From Lentisphaeria bacterium (lineage in GTDB: Bacteria; Verrucomicrobiota; Lentisphaeria; Victivallales; Victivallaceae), in the NCBI GenBank assembly GCA_018265615.1, contig JABLYX010000022.1:1-64000 (forward strand): DNA of 64,000 nucleotides. Reading direction: 5' to 3'. The translations under genes were made by a program, and so were the position numbers. This document shows, in pieces, positions 58,780 through 64,000 of the stretch (its first letter is position 1; every line of letters starts with the position of its first letter). Under the pieces are notes generated by a model. The model worked only from the letters and a program-made list of their open reading frames with translations. It made no database searches and was not told the origin of the DNA.

Positions 58780-60230
58780 GCATCCGGCTCGCAGTCGCCA
58801 CCGATATCCACTACTCCGGCAGGCCGAATCTCCAGCATCCGGGGCGCAAAGGCGCATATGGGGCGCTGCTCCTGAAGCGGTTCCTGAAGCTCCTCGAGAT
58901 GGAAGGCTGGCCCGATGCGGTCATCATCGCGGGAGATCTGATCGACCCGGCGGCCGCGGCGGATCACGCCGCCATCGCCCGCCTCACTGAACTCGGCGAT
59001 ATGCTGCGGGCGGTTCCGGTCCCGGTCATCGTCATTCCGGGCAACCACGACCTGCCGCCGGAGATCTTCTACCAGTCGGTGCCGGCGCCGGCGGAATACG
59101 TCGAAACCGGCGGCTGCCGGATCATTCCGTTCTTCGACCCGGAACGGCCCGGCTGGAACGCCGAGCGGCTGCCGGATGAGATGGCGAAATTCGACCGGGC
59201 CCGCGCCGGCTTCCGGGGGCATCTCGTCGCGCTGCAGCATGTCACTCTTTTCCCGCCGGGAACGGGCAGTTCCCCCTACGGCTATGTGAACCGCGACGAG
59301 ATCATCGCGAAAATGCACGAAACCGGCTGCGTGCTTTCGATCGGCGGCCATCACCACTCCGGCAGCGAGATGGTCTTTGACGGAAAAACCTCGTACCTCG
59401 GCGTCCCGGCGCTCTGCGAGGCCCCCTATTCGTTCGCCCGGATCGAAGTCGACGACCGCGGCGTCACGAAGTACGAGGCCGACTCGTTCCGGCTGCCGGA
59501 GGGCTACGCCTGGCGCGACGGCCACACCCATACGCTCTACGCATACTGCAGTGAAGACATGGACCTCATTGCGGAAAAGGAGCTCATGGAGATGTTCAAC
59601 CTCTCCGGCTGCGATGTCACGGAGCACTCCGCACACATGTCGTTCACCTACCCGGAATTCCGGCAGCGGCGCAAATGGTATTTCGAAGGAATGAGGGAGC
59701 CGTGCTCCATCAACCGCGCCCCCGACTTCTTCAACTATTGCCGGAGCTTCGGGGACGAACGGTTCCGGATCGGTTTTGAAGTGGACATATCGAAGGAGTG
59801 CGAACTCGCGGCGGCACCCGGGCTGCTTGAAAAGGCGCAGGTCCTGATCGGCGGAATCCATCACCTCGACCCGTCCCGCCCGGCAGCAGAGCTCGGAGAA
59901 CTGCACCTGCGCATGATCGAAGCGTATGGAAAAGCGGGAATCCCGGTGCTTGCGCACCCGTTGCGCATCCTGCGGAGGCACAAGATCGACCCGGAGCCGT
60001 ATTTCGATCGGATCATCGTACTCCTGAAGCAATACGGCATGGCCGCCGAGGTGAATTTCCACCACAACAGCGCCGATCCGGAATTCACCCGGCGGGCGCT
60101 GGAGGCGGGGCTGAAGCTGAGCTTCGGCAGCGACTCCCATTCGCTCGCGAACTTCGGCTTCCTGCAGCCGCATATCCGGCTGCTGCGTAAACTCGGATTC
60201 AACGGCACCTGGAGCGACATCCTCGTCTGA
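58776..60230 (+). CDS. Metallophosphoesterase-PHP domain fusion protein
   Basis: The protein is 484 aa and carries two metallo-hydrolase domains. Residues 1-235 are a calcineurin-like phosphoesterase with D10-x-H12, GDLID (D54), GNHD (N90, H91) and GGHHHSG (H192-H194). Residues 245-484 resemble a PHP domain with H250-x-H252 in DGHTHTLYAYCSED, EHSAH (284-287), HH at 362-363, H394 in AHPLR and D453/H455 in GSDSHS. PHP and calcineurin-like domains are usually on separate proteins. The substrate is unknown; the coupled acyl-CoA thioesterase is the only clue. Confidence 0.8.
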   Translation: MSIRLAVATDIHYSGRPNLQHPGRKGAYGALLLKRFLKLLEMEGWPDAVIIAGDLIDPAAAADHAAIARLTELGDMLRAVPVPVIVIPGNHDLPPEIFYQSVPAPAEYVETGGCRIIPFFDPERPGWNAERLPDEMAKFDRARAGFRGHLVALQHVTLFPPGTGSSPYGYVNRDEIIAKMHETGCVLSIGGHHHSGSEMVFDGKTSYLGVPALCEAPYSFARIEVDDRGVTKYEADSFRLPEGYAWRDGHTHTLYAYCSEDMDLIAEKELMEMFNLSGCDVTEHSAHMSFTYPEFRQRRKWYFEGMREPCSINRAPDFFNYCRSFGDERFRIGFEVDISKECELAAAPGLLEKAQVLIGGIHHLDPSRPAAELGELHLRMIEAYGKAGIPVLAHPLRILRRHKIDPEPYFDRIIVLLKQYGMAAEVNFHHNSADPEFTRRALEAGLKLSFGSDSHSLANFGFLQPHIRLLRKLGFNGTWSDILV

Positions 60231-60258
60231 GCGGTCTGGATTTTTTACGGAAAAGCGT

Positions 60259-60264
60259 TATATT
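60259..60264 (+). promoter_or_regulatory. Possible -10 of the 60292 gene
   Basis: A TATATT box lies 28 bp before the next start, with no good -35 at the expected distance (CTGGAT at 60236-60241). It may mark a new transcription unit. Confidence 0.3.
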
Positions 60265-60291
60265 AGAGGATATGGAAAGGATCTTTTCCGC

Positions 60292-60534
60292 ATGACAGAC
60301 GAATCGAAAAACAACGCCACACTGCTCGGGCTGGGACTGGACAACCGAGACGGGCACCGCCGTATCACGAAAGGCGACAATTTCTGCCTCGTCGGCGGCT
60401 CCGAAGAGACTCACGACCGGATGGCGGAGACCGCGATCAAATTCAACGAAAAGCTCTCGAAGCGCGGTAAACGGCTCGGCGACCTCTCCCGGGAGGAGTT
60501 CCGTGACATGATCAGCGAAGCTTCGGGAAATTAG
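60292..60534 (+). CDS. Small hypothetical protein, 80 aa
   Basis: The protein is charged and hydrophilic, without a signal peptide or TM helix. Its central segment has a Gly-rich turn (CLVGGSEETHDRM) and amphipathic helices (METAIKFNEKLSKRG-like and LSREEFRDMISEA). No family was recognised. A weak SD lies upstream. It is followed 20 nt later by a large secreted protein, so the two may be cotranscribed. Confidence 0.6.
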   Translation: MTDESKNNATLLGLGLDNRDGHRRITKGDNFCLVGGSEETHDRMAETAIKFNEKLSKRGKRLGDLSREEFRDMISEASGN

Positions 60535-60554
60535 CCCGGAGCAATGGCAAATCA

Positions 60555-63521
60555 ATGCATATCCGTATCCTCCTGACTTCTCTGCTGCTGTTCTTCTGCG
60601 GCACCCTGGCGGCTCTCCCCGCAATCGCGCTTCTCACCGAAGGAGATGAATCCGACCGCTTCGCGGACCTGGCCGTCGCAAAATACGGAACGGAATTCAC
60701 CTTCGTGGAACGCGAAGAGATCGAGCGGCTGCAGAAGGAGCACCGTCTGCAGCAGTTCAAGCCGGCTGTTTCCCCGGGGTTTCTGAAAGCGGACCTGCTC
60801 GCGGTCATCGAAAACGGACGCGGCGGAAAAGAGGGGGAGATCCGCCCATCCCGCCTGATTGTCTTCGACTCCTCGAACGGGCTCCGCCTGCTCGTGCGCC
60901 CGCTGCCGGACGATCCGGAGGAGAGCCTCGCCGCCTTCGGCCTCCTGCTGCGGGAGGCTATGCAGAAAACACTACCCGGAAAAGCAAAGCTTCTCACGCT
61001 CGCAGCCGTCCGGAACGGCGGAGTCGGGGAACACCTGGAGCCGGAAATCCGGTACGTTGCCGCAGACCTGCAGCGTCGGCTGCAATACCTCCCCGGCGTC
61101 ATCGTCACCGAGCGTGAATTCCTCGACAGGCTGCTTAATGAAGCCGAACTGAAAGGAATCCCGGCGAAACTTCCGCCCAATGATCTGCTGCTCCGGCTTG
61201 AATTTGTGCCGGACGGCGGCCGGAAAGAGGATTTCCGGACGATTCTCCGCATCACGGAAGCCACCGGCAGGCTCCTGTTCAGCCGGGAGTTCTCCGGCGC
61301 TTCCAGAGCCGACAGCGGCGCAATAGCCGAAACCGTTGCAGATGCGTTGCGGATCATTCCTTCTTCAACGCCTCCTGCCGCGGAAGAGGAGGCACGCTGC
61401 TTCTTCAGGGAAGCCATGTACCAGAAATATCAGGGTGATCCGCGCCAGGCAGTGCGCCGCCTCTATTCGGCCATCGCACTTGCCCCGGCCGTTGCAGGCT
61501 ATCGCACGTATGCCATCGATACCCTGAGCAACGAACTTCCTGAAAGAAATCCGGATGAGTCCATCGTAAAAATTCTCAACGAAATCAAAGCACTGGACCT
61601 CTCTTACCGGAATTATCCGGGCTCCCGATCTCTGGCGGCAAGCCGCAGCCGTGACCTCCTCTGGCGGCGATACTACGAAGCTTCCGGACCGGAGCGCCGG
61701 GAAATCAGGGAGTGGCTGAACAAAAACCGCTCCTACTTAATCTCATGCCTGTGCCCTGTCCCTGCGGAGTCGCCGCAAACAGAAGAGGAGTTGGAAGAAC
61801 ACGCCGTGCTTGCCGGAGAACGGTTATATCCCTTCTATTTTTTCGATGAGGCCGCATATTGGAAATCCTGCATTGCGGAATGGGGAAAACTCGCGCTGCA
61901 TGCCCGGAATTTTCCGGAGGCAAACCTTTTCCCGTCCATCCGGAAGTATATCCAACATGAATTCCGGGAAGCGTTCGAACGGACTCCCGCCGTCAAAGCC
62001 CGTCGACTTCTCGAAGAACTGGAGACAATCCTGCTGAAGTCGGAGCATCCCGATCTGAAGCTGCTGGGACTGCGGGCCGGTTTCTTCCGGAAGCTTCCCC
62101 TGCCGGAAAGCGGAGCCGACGCCATTCGCATGGAATTCATCGACAGCCTGTTGAAAACCGGACGGCGGAGCCGGGAGGAGTATTTGAGTTTTCTCCGGGA
62201 AATCCCGAACGAGACGAGAGACATATCGGCGCTCCTCGAACAGCGCTTCGCACAAAAATTACCGGCGACAGATCCGCGCTCCCTCGTCAGCGCCACCCCG
62301 GATCAATTGTTCGCGCTGCTTCAGGATCAGGATGTCAATGCGCTCGAAATGCACCGGGAGCCGTGGTTGTCGCAGCTTTTCCGCCATTTTTCCAAATTTC
62401 CGCCGCAACTGCTCGCTGACTTCAACCCGGATTACACGATCCGCCAGTTGGGATGGACGGGAGGAAAAATCATCGCAGGCGCTTATGAGGACCGCATCGG
62501 CTATATCCTCTCCCGGAAAGGCGGACACTTCCTGCTGAGCCGCTGGGACGCCAGCAGACAGCAGCTGCAGATATGCCGGACTTACACACAAACGGAACTG
62601 CACCTGCAACACGGCAGTTACGGAACCGCCGCAATCAATGTCGTGGACGGCCACCTGCTGATCGGGACCGCCGACCAGATCCTCATCCGGTTTCCGGACG
62701 GGAAAGAAAAAATCCTCACCGGATTCAGCGGCGGAACCGTTCATTCCCTGACCCTGCACGACCGGAGGATTTACGCGTTTCTGGGAGCACATGCCGATCC
62801 TTTCCTGCGCGCATCCGCCAATATCCTGATCTCCTGCGATCTCGACGGCGGCGATATCCGCACCCATATCTCCACCCGGCGCGATACGCCGCAGAATCAG
62901 TTCGACAGCCTGACGCCGCATCTGGTCTGGGGGCTCGGCATCGACCGGAAAAGCGGGAAGCCGCTCTTCACTACCCAAACCCCGATGATGCGCCGCAATG
63001 GAATCTGGCAGTTCGACACGGAAACCGGCGAGGCCCGGGAGCTGTTCAGCTTTTCCCGGGGAAAAATCATCACCGTATATGCCAATCGGCGGGATAATTT
63101 TTTCACGCAGCAGGGCAATGAACTGTTCGTCAACGTGAGCTCCATCAACAAGCCTCAACCGGTGAACCTGTTCCTCCACCTGAACCTCGATACCGGCGAA
63201 ACCGCCGTCTACGGTTGGGGCGATGAGGAGAGCCTGAAAACCAAAGGAGCTTCCCGTTCCTGGGGAAAGCTCATGAATTTCTACGGCCCTTTCCTTCTCC
63301 GCGGCGGCCACTTCTGGTGCGCGGGCGGCAACCGGGACCTCTCCGGAGGAATACAGCACAACGTCATGATGGCGCACCTGTATCCGGACGCTCCGGAGAA
63401 ATCGCCGCGCCTGATTCTGCCTGCGGCGAGAACTCTGTTTCCCGGTGCGACGCCAGCCTCGATCCTCGCGGTTTACGACGATGCGGCATACGAAATCACC
63501 TGCACTGCCGAAAGGGAGTGA
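60555..63521 (+). CDS. Large secreted TPR and beta-propeller-like protein
   Basis: The protein is 988 aa with a signal peptide (residues 1-19; LLLFFCGTLAALPA). Residues 20-115 and 130-275 are two CsgG-like alpha/beta parts (VAKYGTEFTFVEREEIERLQKEH; LPGVIVTEREFLDRLL). A TPR-like pair at 285-330 (QKYQGDPRQAVRRLYSAIALAP) and a helical domain (about 330-600) follow. The C-terminal 380 residues contain recurring strand-turn units (GKIIAGAYEDRIGYILSRKGG, DGHLLIGTADQILIRFPDG, GGTVHSLTLHDRRIYAFLG) like a beta-propeller. It might be an outer-membrane or periplasmic sensor; no family was assigned. Confidence 0.75.
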   Translation: MHIRILLTSLLLFFCGTLAALPAIALLTEGDESDRFADLAVAKYGTEFTFVEREEIERLQKEHRLQQFKPAVSPGFLKADLLAVIENGRGGKEGEIRPSRLIVFDSSNGLRLLVRPLPDDPEESLAAFGLLLREAMQKTLPGKAKLLTLAAVRNGGVGEHLEPEIRYVAADLQRRLQYLPGVIVTEREFLDRLLNEAELKGIPAKLPPNDLLLRLEFVPDGGRKEDFRTILRITEATGRLLFSREFSGASRADSGAIAETVADALRIIPSSTPPAAEEEARCFFREAMYQKYQGDPRQAVRRLYSAIALAPAVAGYRTYAIDTLSNELPERNPDESIVKILNEIKALDLSYRNYPGSRSLAASRSRDLLWRRYYEASGPERREIREWLNKNRSYLISCLCPVPAESPQTEEELEEHAVLAGERLYPFYFFDEAAYWKSCIAEWGKLALHARNFPEANLFPSIRKYIQHEFREAFERTPAVKARRLLEELETILLKSEHPDLKLLGLRAGFFRKLPLPESGADAIRMEFIDSLLKTGRRSREEYLSFLREIPNETRDISALLEQRFAQKLPATDPRSLVSATPDQLFALLQDQDVNALEMHREPWLSQLFRHFSKFPPQLLADFNPDYTIRQLGWTGGKIIAGAYEDRIGYILSRKGGHFLLSRWDASRQQLQICRTYTQTELHLQHGSYGTAAINVVDGHLLIGTADQILIRFPDGKEKILTGFSGGTVHSLTLHDRRIYAFLGAHADPFLRASANILISCDLDGGDIRTHISTRRDTPQNQFDSLTPHLVWGLGIDRKSGKPLFTTQTPMMRRNGIWQFDTETGEARELFSFSRGKIITVYANRRDNFFTQQGNELFVNVSSINKPQPVNLFLHLNLDTGETAVYGWGDEESLKTKGASRSWGKLMNFYGPFLLRGGHFWCAGGNRDLSGGIQHNVMMAHLYPDAPEKSPRLILPAARTLFPGATPASILAVYDDAAYEITCTAERE

Positions 63522-63523
63522 AG

Positions 63524-64000
63524 CTATTTCTCCAGAATATCGCGGACGGACATGCTGTCGATCAGCCAGCGGTCTTCGATTTTCCGGAAGGTGCAGTACA
63601 ACTCCCGTACCTCGTTCACTGTCTTGCCGTCATTCATCCTCGCATCGAGCAGCCCGGTGAATACCGCCGATGCCTTCTCCGGCGAATCCACCGTGACCGC
63701 GAGATCGCGGATGCTGACTTCGCAGCTCCGGAGCACCCCTTTGCTGCGTGCAAGCAAACTTGTAAGTTCGGCCGGCGTGTAGGTTCCGACGAACATCTCG
63801 TGCCGGAAGTCGATCTTGCATTCCGGCGCAAACACCTTGTCGGTTCCGCTCGCCTTCAGCATCCCCATGGCATTCTTTTCATTGTCCCGCTTCGACGCAA
63901 TGTCGCAGAGTGTCCGCAGCGTTTTGCGGATCTGCGCTTCATCGCTGTCGCGATTCAAGTACCAGAGTGAAAGACCGCCGAGCGCCAGAATCGGAACCAG
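63524..64000 (-). CDS. Membrane-anchored SnoaL/NTF2-like protein, N-terminus off the window
   Basis: The reading frame is open to the right-hand edge of the window, so the start codon is missing. The visible 158 residues begin with a hydrophobic anchor (LVPILALGGLSLWYLN), then a soluble domain with a helix pair (DEAQIRKTLRTLCDIASKRD) and beta strands (EVSIRDLAVTVDS, ASAVFTGLLDARM, CTFRKIEDRWLIDSM), the pattern of NTF2/SnoaL-like domains. The stop at 63524 converges with the 988-aa gene. The function is unknown. Confidence 0.65.
   Translation of the reverse strand: MVPILALGGLSLWYLNRDSDEAQIRKTLRTLCDIASKRDNEKNAMGMLKASGTDKVFAPECKIDFRHEMFVGTYTPAELTSLLARSKGVLRSCEVSIRDLAVTVDSPEKASAVFTGLLDARMNDGKTVNEVRELYCTFRKIEDRWLIDSMSVRDILEK

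Overview
The window is GC-rich, densely coded bacterial chromosome. I infer a member of the Lentisphaerae (Victivallis-like) within the PVC group. The main reasons are four secreted pseudopilin-like proteins with an FTLIEL N-terminus and a C-terminal H-x9-DG motif, two of them encoded between a GntR-type regulator and a glycoside hydrolase (GH), plus a V-type ATPase I/K pair and a Bacteroidetes/PVC-style ParC. No rRNA, tRNA, CRISPR array, phage or transposase gene was found. The assignment rests on gene content only.

Layout. 0.2-4.3 kb: a pair of membrane proteins with pseudopilin-like tails (the second frameshifted by a 5-bp tandem duplication), a 2-Cys peroxiredoxin, a GT-C-like membrane protein and a histidine phosphatase. 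4.4-8 kb: V-ATPase K and I behind proA. 8.2-10.8 kb: purA and rodA, then a candidate small RNA. 11-14.8 kb: the first regulator/pseudopilin/GH cassette, divergent from a ROK-like protein and an FAD oxidoreductase. 17-25 kb: maf, an AmaP-like anchor, Asp23, accC, accB and aroQ, then a RodZ-like protein, ftsK and a HAD phosphatase. 25.3-27.7 kb: catalase with a pseudopilin. 27.7-31.7 kb: the second cassette. 31.9-33.9 kb: split chromate transporter and an esterase. 34-38.2 kb: parE-parC. 38.3-41.7 kb: the third cassette, with a divergent AraC regulator. 41.7-50.3 kb: gyrB, recA, a TPR protein, ExbB/TolQ, ExbD/TolR, a TonB-like protein, a zinc-ribbon protein and a lipoprotein in one run. 50.5-58 kb: housekeeping and small regulators (CTP-transferase-like kinase, DUF177, coaD, ribF, a membrane MerR-like protein, acpS, AraC, HNH, CheY-like, J-domain and TtcA-like). 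58-64 kb: a 144-bp inverted-repeat element in a leader, a hot-dog thioesterase, a metallophosphoesterase-PHP fusion, a small conserved-looking protein, a 988-aa secreted TPR/propeller-like protein and a partial membrane-anchored protein.

How the genes fit together. Each GH cassette looks like a self-contained glycan-response unit: a sensor-regulator, a secreted pseudopilin and an exported GH. The gyrB-recA run continues into what looks like a proton-motive-force-driven trans-envelope complex with a TPR partner. The aroQ-accB-accC-asp23 order recalls the accB-accC-yqhY order of Firmicutes. Promoters seen by eye repeatedly have a -35 of TTGCAT or TTGCAG, 16-17 bp from a TATAxT -10. Operons are tight, often with ATGA stop/start overlaps.
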